Assembly (NCBI RefSeq): GCF_031886125.1
Contig: NZ_CP119391.1
Coordinates: 2,604,001-2,668,000 of the forward strand
Direction: 5' to 3'
DNA: 64,000 nucleotides
Source: Halomonas piscis
Lineage (GTDB): Bacteria; Pseudomonadota; Gammaproteobacteria; Pseudomonadales; Halomonadaceae
The notes beneath the pieces are model-generated. The model saw only the letters and a program-made list of their open reading frames with translations. It was not told the DNA's origin and searched no databases. Below, piece by piece: positions 6,386-15,003 of this stretch (the stretch's first letter is position 1; each line of letters starts with the position of its first letter). The position numbers and the translations under genes are program-made.

Positions 6386-6853
6386 TCAGGCGAACACTTC
6401 CGTCCACTCGTCGCGCTTGGCGAGGAGGTCCCGGGCGAGCTCGTGGGCGCCTTCCAGGCTGTGGCTTGCCGCCCAGCCGCACTGCATTTCGTTGCAGGCG
6501 GGTACTTCGTCGGCGTCGACCACGTCTTTCAGGGTGTTTTCGACGATGGTGAGCACGTCGTCGTAGTTGTCGTGGTTGATCATGGCGATGTAAAAGCCGG
6601 TCTGGCAGCCCATGGGGCTGATGTCCACGACCTTGTCGGAGTGGTTGCGCGAGTGCTCGGCCATCATGTGCTCGAGGGAGTGCAGCGCGGGCATTTCCAT
6701 GTGGCCCTTGTTGGGCTGGCAGATGCGCAGGTCGTACTTGTAGATCTTGTCGCCGTGAGCGCCTTCCGTAATGTCCGCCAGGCGGACGTACGGCGCTTTT
6801 ACCTTGGTGTGGTCCAGGTTAAAGCTTTCGACGTTCATCTTCTCTTCGGCCAT
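6386..6853 (-). CDS. luxS: S-ribosylhomocysteine lyase LuxS
   Basis: The protein has 155 residues, the normal size. LuxS cleaves S-ribosylhomocysteine to homocysteine and DPD, the precursor of autoinducer 2, in the activated methyl cycle. The metal ligands are present as His58 and His62 in [10 protein letters not shown] and Cys125 in MQCGWAASH. Glu61 and Cys83 (MGCQTGFY) are the other catalytic residues. The ATG has AGGAGG eight bases upstream. The gene forms its own transcription unit or the end of one with the 6890-7237 gene 36 bp upstream. Confidence 0.96.
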   Translation of the reverse strand: MAEEKMNVESFNLDHTKVKAPYVRLADITEGAHGDKIYKYDLRICQPNKGHMEMPALHSLEHMMAEHSRNHSDKVVDISPMGCQTGFYIAMINHDNYDDVLTIVENTLKDVVDADEVPACNEMQCGWAASHSLEGAHELARDLLAKRDEWTEVFA

Positions 6854-6889
6854 GTTGCCTCCTGTGCAAAATCGGTTTGACGCCCGATG

Positions 6890-7237
6890 TCAGACATCGG
6901 GGGCATCGAAATTGTTCGGCTCGTCGGTGTAGACGCAGACGTTGGCGTCTTCGATGTCGCCGTCCGGGGATTCGAGGTTGTCGGCGAAGAACTGCTTGAC
7001 TTCCTTGCGCTGGCAGTGCGCCTCGAACGCCGCGCGGTTGGCCCACACCTCGTGAAACACGATGGGGTAGCTATCGCCCTGGGCAAAGGGGTTGTCGATC
7101 TTGCGGGTAACGGTGTAGCGCAGGCAGGCGTCTTCCCGGTGGCCGTTGGGCTCGAGCTCCTGCAGCGCTCTGAACACGGCGTCTTCCTTGCCGGGTTTGG
7201 GCTTGAAGCTGGCAACGCAGTAAATCTTTTGTGACAT
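6890..7237 (-). CDS. Antibiotic biosynthesis monooxygenase (ABM) domain protein, YgiN-like
   Basis: A 115-residue cytoplasmic protein with the dimeric alpha-beta barrel pattern of ABM proteins: an N-terminal strand IYCVASFKPKPGKED, a central RYTVTRKIDNP and FHEVWANRAAFEAHCQ. Relatives such as YgiN act as quinol monooxygenases, but the substrate here cannot be told. The start has AAAGGATGAGGTC upstream. It lies between luxS and the aldehyde dehydrogenase gene, 79 bp from the latter with a hairpin between, so it is probably a separate unit. Confidence 0.75.
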   Translation of the reverse strand: MSQKIYCVASFKPKPGKEDAVFRALQELEPNGHREDACLRYTVTRKIDNPFAQGDSYPIVFHEVWANRAAFEAHCQRKEVKQFFADNLESPDGDIEDANVCVYTDEPNNFDAPDV

Positions 7238-7272
7238 GACCTCATCCTTTCCGAGATATCACGATGATTGTG

Positions 7273-7298
7273 CCGGCCATTATGCGATGCATGGCCGG
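7273..7298 (-). terminator. Hairpin after the aldehyde dehydrogenase gene
   Basis: A perfect 8-bp stem CCGGCCAT/ATGGCCGG with a 10-base loop lies 19 bp past the stop of the 7317-8813 gene. It lacks a T run, so it is a weak or rho-assisted terminator at best. Confidence 0.4.
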
Positions 7299-7316
7299 AA
7301 CTTACCAACCCGCAGA

Positions 7317-8813
7317 TCAGCTGCCCGAGGCTGACTCCATGCCGCCCAGGCAGAAGAACTTGGTCTCCAGGTATTCCTCGATGCCCGTGGGGCCGCCTTC
7401 CCGGCCCAGGCCGGACTCCTTGACCCCGCCGAAGGGCACCGGCGCGCCGGTCATCTTCACCGAGTTGACGCTCACCAGGCCGAACTCCAGCCCGCGCATG
7501 ATCTTCCAGATACGGCGCACGTCGTGGGTATAAAGGTAAGAGGCAAGGCCGTACTCGGTGTCGTTGGCAAGCTCGATGGCCTCTTCGTCGGTGGAATACG
7601 GCAGAATGCCGGCCACCGGGGAAAAGCTCTCTTCGTCCCAGACCTTCATTCCCCGGGTGATGCCCGTCAGCAGCACCGGCATGAAGAAGTTGTCGCCGGC
7701 CACCGGGGTCTGGGTGCTCTCGTGGAGCGTCGCGCCCTTGTCCACGGCGTCATCGACGATGCTCTGGGCCTTTTCCACGGCCTTGCCGTGAATCAGCGGG
7801 CCAAGGTCCACGCCGTCTTCCAGGCCGTTGCCTACCTTGAGCGCGGACATGCTCTCCTTGAACGCCTCGACAAAGGCCTCGTGGATCGATTCGTGAACCA
7901 GAATGCGGTTGGCCGCGAGGCAGTCCTGGCCCGAGGTCTGGAACTTGGCCGCCACTGCCGCCTCGGCGGCTTCCTTCGGGTCCATGTCCGGGCCGACGAT
8001 AAAGGGCGCGTTGCCGCCAAGCTCCATGGAGAGCCGCTTGACCGTGCTTGCGCTCTGCTCCATCAGCAGCTCGCCCACGCGGGTGGAGCCGGTGAACGAC
8101 AGCGCCCGAATGCGCGGCTCGGCGCACAGCACCTTGGAGACCGTCGACGGCTCGCCCAGCACCACGTTGAGCACGCCGGCGGGAATGCCCGCACGCTCGC
8201 CAAGCTCGGCAAGCGCGAGCGCCGTGAAGGGCGTCTCGTTGGACGGCTTGATGACCACCGGGCAGCCGGCGGCAAGCGCGGCGGCGGCCTTGCGGGTGAT
8301 CATCGCCAGCGGGAAGTTCCACGGCGTGATCAGCGCAGCGATGCCCACCGGCTCCTTGAGCGAGCCCAAGGCCGCGTTGGGCATGTGGCTGGGGATGGTG
8401 TCGCCGTAGGTGCGTTTGCCCTCCTCGGCGAACCAGCGGATGAAGCTGGCGCCGTACTGCACCTCGCCCCGGGAGTCGCCGATGGCCTTGCCCTGCTCCA
8501 GGGTCATGATGGTGGCCAGGTCTTCGCTGTTCTCCTGAAGCAGCGCGTACCAGGCCTCGAGAATCTCGCTGCGCTCGTTGGCGCGCAGCGCTCGCCAGCC
8601 GGCAAAGGCCGCGTCGGCGGCGTCGACCGCCGCGGTGATCTGTGCCTCTTCCAGCACCGGGATGTGGCCCAGCACCTCGCCGGTAGCCGGATCGGTGACG
8701 GGCTCTTCGCGCCCACCTTCGCCGTGGGTCCATTTGCCGTTGAGGTAGGCGTACTGGCGAATCAGGCGCGGATCCTGCAGACGATCGGACAGTAGAGTGG
8801 ACGGTGCGGTCAT
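7317..8813 (-). CDS. doeC: NAD(P)-dependent aldehyde dehydrogenase, likely aspartate-semialdehyde dehydrogenase DoeC (GabD-like)
   Basis: A 498-residue aldehyde dehydrogenase of the GabD group. Motifs include PWNFPLAMITRKAAAAL (Rossmann region), FTGSTRVGELL, the catalytic Glu264 in SMELGGNAP and Cys298 in TSGQDCLAANR. I start at the ATG at 8813 because AAGGAG lies just upstream; the longer open frame to 8888 has no support. By sequence alone it would be called succinate-semialdehyde dehydrogenase. Its place after doeA-doeB-doeX suggests instead DoeC, which oxidises aspartate semialdehyde to aspartate in ectoine degradation. The partner aminotransferase gene doeD, expected downstream, is not in the window. 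A 191-bp gap separates it from doeX. Confidence 0.8.
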   Translation of the reverse strand: MTAPSTLLSDRLQDPRLIRQYAYLNGKWTHGEGGREEPVTDPATGEVLGHIPVLEEAQITAAVDAADAAFAGWRALRANERSEILEAWYALLQENSEDLATIMTLEQGKAIGDSRGEVQYGASFIRWFAEEGKRTYGDTIPSHMPNAALGSLKEPVGIAALITPWNFPLAMITRKAAAALAAGCPVVIKPSNETPFTALALAELGERAGIPAGVLNVVLGEPSTVSKVLCAEPRIRALSFTGSTRVGELLMEQSASTVKRLSMELGGNAPFIVGPDMDPKEAAEAAVAAKFQTSGQDCLAANRILVHESIHEAFVEAFKESMSALKVGNGLEDGVDLGPLIHGKAVEKAQSIVDDAVDKGATLHESTQTPVAGDNFFMPVLLTGITRGMKVWDEESFSPVAGILPYSTDEEAIELANDTEYGLASYLYTHDVRRIWKIMRGLEFGLVSVNSVKMTGAPVPFGGVKESGLGREGGPTGIEEYLETKFFCLGGMESASGS

Positions 8814-9004
8814 AAATTTCTCCTTATCGGGTACCGGCATCTTTCGCAGGCAGGGACCTGTCGATGCTTTAAGTAGTTGATACCACAAGGATAAGGGAAT
8901 TAACGCGAGAAGTGCTTTTGAAAGCGCCGGCCAAAAATGCGCTTTTTTTGGCGCCGCCGCCGTAAAGTCACGGTTTTTTTTGGCGGCCGGGCTTCAGGCG
9001 CCTG
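8814..9004 (-). promoter_or_regulatory. Promoter-sized gap between doeX and doeC
   Basis: The 191-bp spacer has two runs of T on the plus strand (8942-8948 and 8973-8980) beside GC-rich blocks that can pair (GGCGGC against GCCGCC, about 8950-8990). This could end the doeABX transcript and hold a separate doeC promoter. No clear -35/-10 pair stands out. Confidence 0.3.
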
Positions 9005-9493
9005 TCAGGCGAGCTCGTCCTCGTCGATGGCCGGGGTGGCGCGCTTGACCGTCTTGGTGACGATATAGGTGAAGTAGCGCTCGATGCCGGCGTCGGAGAG
9101 CAGCCAGCGGTCCATGGCGCGCTGATAGCTGTCGATGCTTGCCACCTCGAACTTCACCAGGTAGTCCACCCCGCCGCCCACGGCCACGCACTCGGTGGCC
9201 TCGGGAGTGTCCATGACCAGCGCCTCGAAGCGCGAAAAGCTTTCCGCGTGGTGCTGCTTGAGCTCGATCTGCACCCACACCGAGTTGCCGGGCACGAGCA
9301 CCCGGGTATTGATGCGGGCGCTGTAGCCTTCGATGATGCCGGCTTCTTCCAGCCGTCTGACACGTTCCCAGCAGGGGCTGACCGAAAGGTTGATGGACTC
9401 GGCCAGCTTCGACTTGGTGATGCGCCCGTCCCGGGAAAGGATCGCGAGGATTCTGACGTCGTAACGGTCGAGTTTACACATGGATTTGGGCAT
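9005..9493 (-). CDS. doeX: Lrp/AsnC-family regulator of ectoine degradation, DoeX
   Basis: The protein has about 162 residues. The N-terminal winged helix (LDRYDVRILAILSRDGRITKSKLAESINLS) is followed by the C-terminal RAM ligand-binding domain ending in a TYIVTKTVKR segment. In Halomonas elongata the homologous gene sits between doeB and doeC and its product regulates the doe genes. The start is uncertain: ATGs at 9493 and 9481 are both possible, and a longer frame to 9529 would overlap doeB by 32 bp. I prefer 9493, which leaves 4 bp after the doeB stop and suggests translational coupling. Confidence 0.85.
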   Translation of the reverse strand: MPKSMCKLDRYDVRILAILSRDGRITKSKLAESINLSVSPCWERVRRLEEAGIIEGYSARINTRVLVPGNSVWVQIELKQHHAESFSRFEALVMDTPEATECVAVGGGVDYLVKFEVASIDSYQRAMDRWLLSDAGIERYFTYIVTKTVKRATPAIDEDELA

Positions 9494-9497
9494 GGGC

Positions 9498-10538
9498 TCA
9501 GGCGTCAAGCGCCTCCACCACGTCGGCAATCACCGCCAGCGTGTCGCCGATATGGGCAAGGGCCGGGGCCCGGCGCGCCATCAGCACGCCGTCGCGCCCG
9601 GCGTGATAGTCAACCGGGGCGCTGCCGGTGCGGGTCACATCGTATATCCGCGCAATGGGCTGGCCCTTGCGTACCTCGTCGCCCAGGCTCACCAGCAGCT
9701 CCAGAAGCCCGGAATGCTCGCTTTGCACGTAGCAGCTGGCGTCGGGCATGTCGAGATACACCTGGGGGCTCTGCGGCGGTTCGACCTCGCCTTCGATCAG
9801 GCCGTGGTGGGTCAAAAAGTTGCGCACGCCGCGCTCGGCAATATCGACGGTATAGGGACTCGAGGTGCCGCCGCCGCCAAGCTCGGTGGTGACGAACACC
9901 TTGCCCTGATCCTCGCAGACGGTGTCGAACAGGTGGGTGGCATCCAGCTCGAACATGATCATGGCGTAGGGCGCGCCGAAGGCCTTGGCGCTGGCCAGCG
10001 CTGCCGCCTGCTGCTCCTTGTTGTCGAGCACGTGGGAGGCGGCGTAGGGCAGAATGTCCAGGGTGCGCCCGCCGGAGTGAAGATCGAGCACCACGTCGGC
10101 CATGGGCACCATTTCCCGGGTGAAGTAGTCGGCAATCTGCTCGGTGGCGCTGCCGTCCGGGTCGCCGGGGAAGCAGCGGTTGAGGTTGCCGCCGTCGAGC
10201 CCCGAGGTGCGCTTGCCCGCAGTCACCGCCGGGGTGTTGAAACAGGGCACGATGATCACCCGCCCCGTCACGTCCTCGGCCTGGAGCGTCGCGGCCAGCT
10301 TCAAAAGCGCGGTGATGCCTTCGTATTCGTCGCCGTGGTTGCCCGCGGTCAGAAGCGCCGTGGGCCCCTCGCCGTTCTTGACCACGGTGACCGGCACCAT
10401 CACCGCGCCCCAGGCGGAGTCGTCCACCGAAATCGGCAGGTTGAGAAAGCCGTGCTGCACGCCCTCGGCGTTGAAGTCCACCGTGGGCGTAATCGGGCTT
10501 TGACGCTTGCTCGTGGCGTTACTCTTGGCCTTGCTCAT
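9498..10538 (-). CDS. doeB: N-alpha-acetyl-L-2,4-diaminobutyrate deacetylase DoeB
   Basis: A 346-residue zinc hydrolase of the AstE/AspA (succinylglutamate desuccinylase) family. The metal ligands His68 and Glu71 are in GNHGDEYEG and a third His is in VVLDLHSGG (about 165). It removes acetate from the N-alpha-acetyl-diaminobutyrate made by DoeA, giving L-2,4-diaminobutyrate. A C-terminal barrel-sandwich part (DEVRKGQPIARIYD) is typical of the group. It lies 51 bp downstream of doeA and 4 bp upstream of doeX, so the three genes are probably one operon. Confidence 0.92.
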   Translation of the reverse strand: MSKAKSNATSKRQSPITPTVDFNAEGVQHGFLNLPISVDDSAWGAVMVPVTVVKNGEGPTALLTAGNHGDEYEGITALLKLAATLQAEDVTGRVIIVPCFNTPAVTAGKRTSGLDGGNLNRCFPGDPDGSATEQIADYFTREMVPMADVVLDLHSGGRTLDILPYAASHVLDNKEQQAAALASAKAFGAPYAMIMFELDATHLFDTVCEDQGKVFVTTELGGGGTSSPYTVDIAERGVRNFLTHHGLIEGEVEPPQSPQVYLDMPDASCYVQSEHSGLLELLVSLGDEVRKGQPIARIYDVTRTGSAPVDYHAGRDGVLMARRAPALAHIGDTLAVIADVVEALDA

Positions 10539-10589
10539 AACAACAGCGCTCCTCGAAGATTGGCAGGCGCCGCGCGGGCTTGCCGACGC

Positions 10590-11789
10590 CTAGTGAACGA
10601 ACAGTTGACGGGGGAAGTTGGCGAGTGTCTCGCAGCCGTTTTCGGTGATCAGGATGCTCTCGGTGATCTCGAGCCCCCAGCCGTCTTCCCACAGGCCGGG
10701 CATGAAGTGGAAGGTCATCCCCGGTTCCAGCACGGACTCGTCCGACGGGCGCAGGCTCATGGTGCGCTCGCCCCAGTCCGGCGGGTAGGACAGGCCGATG
10801 GGGTAGCCGCAGCGCGCCCCGCCGCGGTCAAAGCCGTACTTGTCCATCGCCGATCCCAGGGCCTTGGCGATATCCGCGGTGCGGTTGCCGGGTTTGGCCA
10901 CTTCCAGGCCCTGTTCGATGCCTTCCAGCAGCGCCGACTCGGCGCGCAGGAATTCGCGGGTCGGCCGGCCCAGAAACACCGTGCGCGAGGTGGGCGCGTG
11001 GTAGCGCTTGTAGACCCCGGCAATCTCGAAAAAGGTGCCCTCGCCTTCGCGAAACGGCGTGTCGTCCCAGGTCAGGTGCGGCGCGGCGGCGTCCTGGCCC
11101 GTGGGCAGCAGCGGCACGATGGCCGGATAGTCGCCGCCGTGGACCTTGCCGCTGTCGTCGGTAAAGCCTTCGATGGCCACCCGATAGATCTCGGACACCA
11201 GCTTGCTCTTGGCCAGGCCCGGCTCGATCACTTCCAGAATCCGGGTGTGCATGCCTTCGACGATCTTGCCGGCGATGCGCATGTAGGCGATTTCCTGGGG
11301 CGACTTGATCGCCCGGCACCAGTTGACCAGGCCGTTGGCGTCGGCAAAGCGGGCGTGGGGCAGCTCCCGGCGCAGGCACAGGTAGGCCTGGGCGGAAAAG
11401 TAGTAGTTGTCCATTTCCATGCCCACCACGCCGCGGTCCCAGCCGCGCTGGGGCAGAATCGACTGCGCCAGGTAGTCCATGGGGTGCATGTCCGGATTCT
11501 GGACGTAGTAGTCCGGATAGTAGGTAATGTTGTCCGGATCGATCCAGCAGGTCAAAAGCGCGCCGTTGGCGTCCATGCGCCGGCCGTACCACAGCGGCTC
11601 ACCCTCCAGGCCCACCACCACGCACTGGTGCACGTAAAACGACCAGCCGTCGTAGCCGGTCAGCCACGCCATGTTGGAAGGATCGCTGACAATCAGCACA
11701 TCAATGCCCCGGCTGGCCATTTCGGCGCGTACTTTCCACAGCCGGTGGGCGTACTCCTCACGCGTAAAGGGCAGGGATACCTGAGACAT
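10590..11789 (-). CDS. doeA: Ectoine hydrolase DoeA
   Basis: A 399-residue protein with a creatinase-type N-terminal domain (1 to about 160) and an M24 pita-bread catalytic domain (about 165-395; GEGTFFEIAGVYKRYHAPTS). DoeA opens the ectoine ring to N-acetyl-2,4-diaminobutyrate, the first step of ectoine use as carbon and nitrogen source. I chose the ATG at 11789, giving MSQVSLPFTREEYAHRL, because AAGGCGAG precedes it and the length matches the known enzyme as I recall it; the frame runs open to 11885. The gene heads the doeABX unit and is divergent from the 12019-12954 reductase gene. Confidence 0.93.
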   Translation of the reverse strand: MSQVSLPFTREEYAHRLWKVRAEMASRGIDVLIVSDPSNMAWLTGYDGWSFYVHQCVVVGLEGEPLWYGRRMDANGALLTCWIDPDNITYYPDYYVQNPDMHPMDYLAQSILPQRGWDRGVVGMEMDNYYFSAQAYLCLRRELPHARFADANGLVNWCRAIKSPQEIAYMRIAGKIVEGMHTRILEVIEPGLAKSKLVSEIYRVAIEGFTDDSGKVHGGDYPAIVPLLPTGQDAAAPHLTWDDTPFREGEGTFFEIAGVYKRYHAPTSRTVFLGRPTREFLRAESALLEGIEQGLEVAKPGNRTADIAKALGSAMDKYGFDRGGARCGYPIGLSYPPDWGERTMSLRPSDESVLEPGMTFHFMPGLWEDGWGLEITESILITENGCETLANFPRQLFVH

Positions 11790-12018
11790 TGCGCAACTCG
11801 CCTTAACGTTCACCAAAAACCGGACGTCAATAAAGCGTTTCCCGGGCCACGTGAGCGACCTGGCCCGCCGCACAAGGCCTGCCATCGTCGTCTCAGCGAT
11901 ACTAGCACCCCCGCGCCGCTCGGGGTCAAAACCTTTATTACAACAATCTCAACCAGCCGTGATAGCGTTACCCCCGACGCCCGAACAACGGCGACACAAG
12001 CCAGCTGAAGGAGACAGC
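11790..12018. promoter_or_regulatory. Divergent promoter region doeA / ghrA-like gene
   Basis: A 229-bp region that must hold the doeA promoter. It contains an inverted repeat CGGGCCA (11843-11849) and TGGCCCG (11861-11867) that could be an operator, for example for DoeX. No strong sigma-70 promoter could be picked out by eye. Confidence 0.35.
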
Positions 12019-12954
12019 ATGAAAATCGTCGTACACAACGACAGCGCCCGCCGCTGGTGCGCGGCGCTTGAAGACGCCTTCCCCCACGCCGCCGTCGTCA
12101 CCTCCGACGCCCCCGCCGAGGCGCGGCAAAACGCCGACTACCTCGCCGTGTGGAAGCCGCCCGAATGGCTGCTTGCGGAACAGACCCGGCTCAAGGGCAT
12201 CGTTAACCTGGGCGCCGGCGTCGATGCCCTGCTGGCCACCCCCGGGCTTCCCGACAACGTGCCGGTGGTCAAGCTGCGCGACGCGGGCATGGCGTCTCCC
12301 ATGGCCGACTACGTGCTCTACGGCGTGCTGCACTTCTACCGCAGCTTCGACGCCTATGTTCGGCTGCAGAGCGACGCCCGCTGGGCGCCCCGGCCCGTTC
12401 CCGACAAGGCCGACTGGCCGGTGGGCGTGCTTGGCCTTGGCGCCATCGGTGCCCACGTCGCCCAAACGCTCTCCGGGGCAGGGTTCCCCGTCATGGGCTG
12501 GAGCCGCACGGCCAAGGACATCGACGGCGTAGACTGCCACCACGGCGACGCCGGCCTGGACGCCGTGCTCGGCCGCGCCCGGACCCTGGTCACGCTGCTC
12601 CCGGACACCGACGACACGCGCGGGCTGATGGATGCCGGGCGCCTGGCGCAGCTGCCCGAAGGCGCGACCCTGATCAACCCCGGGCGCGGCGCGCTGATCG
12701 ACGAGGCGGCCCTGCTCGAGGCGCTGGGCGACGACGCCACGCCCGGGCACCTGCGCGGCGCGCTGCTCGACGTCTTCGCCACCGAGCCGCTGCCGGCGGA
12801 CAACCCGCTGTGGCAACACCCCAGGGTGACGGTGACCCCGCACACCTCGGCGCCCACGCCGCTCGGCGGCGCCATTGACCAGGTCATTGACTATCTGCGC
12901 GCCTTCGAGGCCGGCGAGCCGGTAAGCACCGTCAACCCCGCTGCCGGCTACTGA
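12019..12954 (+). CDS. Glyoxylate/hydroxypyruvate reductase A-like 2-hydroxyacid dehydrogenase
   Basis: A 311-residue D-2-hydroxyacid dehydrogenase of the GhrA group. The Rossmann motif GVLGLGAIGAHVAQ lies at about 134-148. The catalytic Arg is in NPGRGALIDE, the Glu in FATEPLPADNPLW and the His in TPHTSAPT. GhrA enzymes reduce glyoxylate and hydroxypyruvate with NADPH in the cytoplasm. The ATG at 12019 has GAAGGAGAC upstream; the frame upstream to 11851 is without signal. Glyoxylate is also produced by the ureide and glycolate genes further right in the window, so a link is possible but not shown. Confidence 0.88.
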   Translation: MKIVVHNDSARRWCAALEDAFPHAAVVTSDAPAEARQNADYLAVWKPPEWLLAEQTRLKGIVNLGAGVDALLATPGLPDNVPVVKLRDAGMASPMADYVLYGVLHFYRSFDAYVRLQSDARWAPRPVPDKADWPVGVLGLGAIGAHVAQTLSGAGFPVMGWSRTAKDIDGVDCHHGDAGLDAVLGRARTLVTLLPDTDDTRGLMDAGRLAQLPEGATLINPGRGALIDEAALLEALGDDATPGHLRGALLDVFATEPLPADNPLWQHPRVTVTPHTSAPTPLGGAIDQVIDYLRAFEAGEPVSTVNPAAGY

Positions 12955-13056
12955 CGCCGAGCAAGCCGGGCGCTATACTCTTTGCCCTTGTCGCCGTCTG
13001 TCGCCCGCCGGCAAGGGGCCGATACTGTTACAGGAACTGTTTACAGGAGAGGCTTG

Positions 13057-13737
13057 ATGCCGATTATATCACGCGCCCTGCCCGCCGCTGCCCTGGCGCT
13101 CGGGATCGTCGCCGGCCTTATCGGGCCGGCGTTTGCCGAGTCGCCGGCGCTGCGCCCGGTCGAGGCCTTCGAGGCCCAGTACAGGCTGAAGGTCGACGGC
13201 TGGCCCGGCGCCACCCTGAGCCACGTCATGAGCCAGGAGGGCCGCCACTGGAAGAGCGCCATGCGCTTTTCCATCGCCGTGGCCAGCGGCCGGGAGCGCA
13301 GCCGCTTCATCGCCGACGATGAGGGGACCCATTCGCTGCACTACTACAGCGGCTACTCGCTGTTCGGCGTGGGCGACAGCTACGAGCTTGCCGATGCCGA
13401 TATCGACACCCTGGACCGCCAGACCGCGCTGGTGGACCTGGCCCGCCGCGCCGGGCGCGAAACCTGTAGCCAGGCCTCCCCCTGCGACGTGCATTTTGTC
13501 GACCACCGCGGCCGCGACGAAGACTTCCAGTACTATGCTGACGGTACGCGCACGATCAAAGTGCCCGCCGGGCGCTTCGACGCCCAGTCAGTGGTGCTGC
13601 TGGACGCAGACAAGCCCGACCGCGAGATCCGCATCAACTACCACCCCGACTACCCCGGCCTGATCGTCGACGCCAGCTACTGGAAAGACGGCGAGCGCGA
13701 AACGCATATCGCCCTGACGCGGCTAAAGCGCCCGTGA
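13057..13737 (+). CDS. DUF3108 family periplasmic protein
   Basis: A 226-residue protein with a Sec signal peptide (about residues 1-25, cleavage near PAFAES). The mature part has the pattern of DUF3108: FEAQYRLKVDGWPGATLSHV near the start and FRYYAD-type strands later (DEDFQYYADGTRTIKVPAGRFD). Function is not known; the fold is beta-rich and periplasmic. The ATG at 13057 has ACAGGAGAGGC upstream. It stands alone between the reductase and lysO-like genes. Confidence 0.75.
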   Translation: MPIISRALPAAALALGIVAGLIGPAFAESPALRPVEAFEAQYRLKVDGWPGATLSHVMSQEGRHWKSAMRFSIAVASGRERSRFIADDEGTHSLHYYSGYSLFGVGDSYELADADIDTLDRQTALVDLARRAGRETCSQASPCDVHFVDHRGRDEDFQYYADGTRTIKVPAGRFDAQSVVLLDADKPDREIRINYHPDYPGLIVDASYWKDGERETHIALTRLKRP

Positions 13738-13796
13738 TCCCGACCGCCCAGGCCACTCCCTGAACCCAGTCATCCCAACGAAGGCCGCACTCCCTT

Positions 13797-14723
13797 ATGT
13801 TTTCCGGATTGCTCATCGTGCTGCTGCCGCTGGTGGCAGGATACCTTGTCCGGGTGCGCTCATCGCATCTGCAGGGCTTGATCAACCACGCGGTCAACGG
13901 CTCCATCTACGTGATTCTGCTGCTGATGGGCGCAAGCCTTGCGGGGCTCGACAACCTTTCGAGCCAGCTTTCCCGGCTGGGGGGCAGCGCGCTTTTGCTG
14001 TTCGCGCTGACCAGCGCCTGCAATTTTGTGGCGCTCGGCTGGCTCTCCCGCCGGCTGGCGATGCGCGCGGGGGCGACGCCGGGGGTCAAGAATGCGCCGG
14101 TGAGCAAGTTTGCTGCCATGAAAGGCTCGCTTTCGCTGCTGGGCATCGTGGCCCTTGGCGTCATCCTTGGGCTGCTGCTGGGCCCGATCGTGGGGCAGGT
14201 TTTGTTCCACGGCGCCGAAGTGCTCGCCGAAGGAGTGCTTTACGTGCTGCTGGCGCTGATCGGCTGCCAGCTGCGCAATTCCGGCATGCCGCTCAAACAG
14301 ATTCTGCTCAACCGCAGCGGGCTGGCCATCGCCCTGACGCTTGCCGCCAGCTCGCTGGTGGCGGGGCTTGCGGCCGCCCCGCTGCTGTCGCTTAGCTGGA
14401 ACGAGGGGCTGGCCATGGCCTCGGGCTTTGGCTGGTACTCGCTCTCGGCGATTTTGATCGGCGACCAGCTCGGCCCGCTCATGGGCGGCGTGGCGTTCTT
14501 CAACGATCTCGCCCGGGAGCTTTTGACCTTTGTGCTGGTGCCGCTGGTGATCCACCGCCACGCGGCGCTGGCCATCGGCTACGGCGGCGCCACCTCCATG
14601 GATTTTGCCCTGCCGGTAATCCAGCAGCACGGCGGCGTGGCTTTCGTGCCGGTGGCGGTGGTCAGCGGCTTTCTGCTGTCGCTACTGTCCCCGCCGCTGA
14701 TACTTTTCTGGCTTTCGCTATAA
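13797..14723 (+). CDS. Lysine exporter LysO-family protein
   Basis: A 308-residue polytopic membrane protein with about eight hydrophobic segments. The N-terminal part (MFSGLLIVLLPLVAGYLV) and the C-terminal motif GFGWYSLSAILIGDQLGPLMGG match the LysO (YbjE, DUF340) family. E. coli LysO exports L-lysine and thialysine, so an amino-acid exporter is likely here. The substrate cannot be read from the sequence. No RBS is strong; TCCCTT precedes the ATG. Confidence 0.85.
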   Translation: MFSGLLIVLLPLVAGYLVRVRSSHLQGLINHAVNGSIYVILLLMGASLAGLDNLSSQLSRLGGSALLLFALTSACNFVALGWLSRRLAMRAGATPGVKNAPVSKFAAMKGSLSLLGIVALGVILGLLLGPIVGQVLFHGAEVLAEGVLYVLLALIGCQLRNSGMPLKQILLNRSGLAIALTLAASSLVAGLAAAPLLSLSWNEGLAMASGFGWYSLSAILIGDQLGPLMGGVAFFNDLARELLTFVLVPLVIHRHAALAIGYGGATSMDFALPVIQQHGGVAFVPVAVVSGFLLSLLSPPLILFWLSL

Positions 14724-14774
14724 TCGCAGCGACGACTGGCTATCGCTATAACCGACACCACGAAAGGGGGCGCA

Positions 14775-15002
14775 ATGGGGCTGCACGAAATCACCCTGGG
14801 CGGGCTCTTGCTGCCGCCGATGCTGCTATACGTGGCGCTGGGGCTGGCGGCCACGCTACTGCTGCGCGCCCTGCTTTACCGCCTGCAAAAAGGCCGGCGG
14901 CCATGGTACGAGGCGTGGTTTGACACCGCGCTGTTCGTGCTCTGCACGGCGGCCGCCGCCTACGTATTCTCCGCGTCTTTCCCCGCTACCGGAGCCTTTT
15001 GA
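14775..15002 (+). CDS. DUF1656 small membrane protein, AaeX-like
   Basis: The protein has 75 residues and two transmembrane segments (about 10-32 and 48-66). DUF1656 proteins are the small first gene of aaeXAB-type aromatic acid efflux operons, which fits here because the stop is one base before the start of the HlyD-type gene. The ATG has AAAGGGGGCGCA upstream. The exact role of AaeX-like proteins is not known. Confidence 0.85.
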   Translation: MGLHEITLGGLLLPPMLLYVALGLAATLLLRALLYRLQKGRRPWYEAWFDTALFVLCTAAAAYVFSASFPATGAF

Positions 15003-15003
15003 G

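Noticed and set aside
7524..8795. 423-residue open frame opposite the aldehyde dehydrogenase gene
   Set aside because: The minus-strand product has all aldehyde dehydrogenase motifs and a good ribosome binding site; the opposite frame has neither.
7317..8888. N-terminal extension of the aldehyde dehydrogenase to 8888
   Set aside because: The extra 25 residues match no family N-terminus and have no ribosome binding site, whereas the ATG at 8813 has AAGGAG upstream.
9480..12008. 842-residue open frame on the plus strand
   Set aside because: It is antisense to doeX, doeB and doeA, has a low-complexity His/Gly/Arg-rich translation and no domain. Long antisense frames are common at this G+C content.
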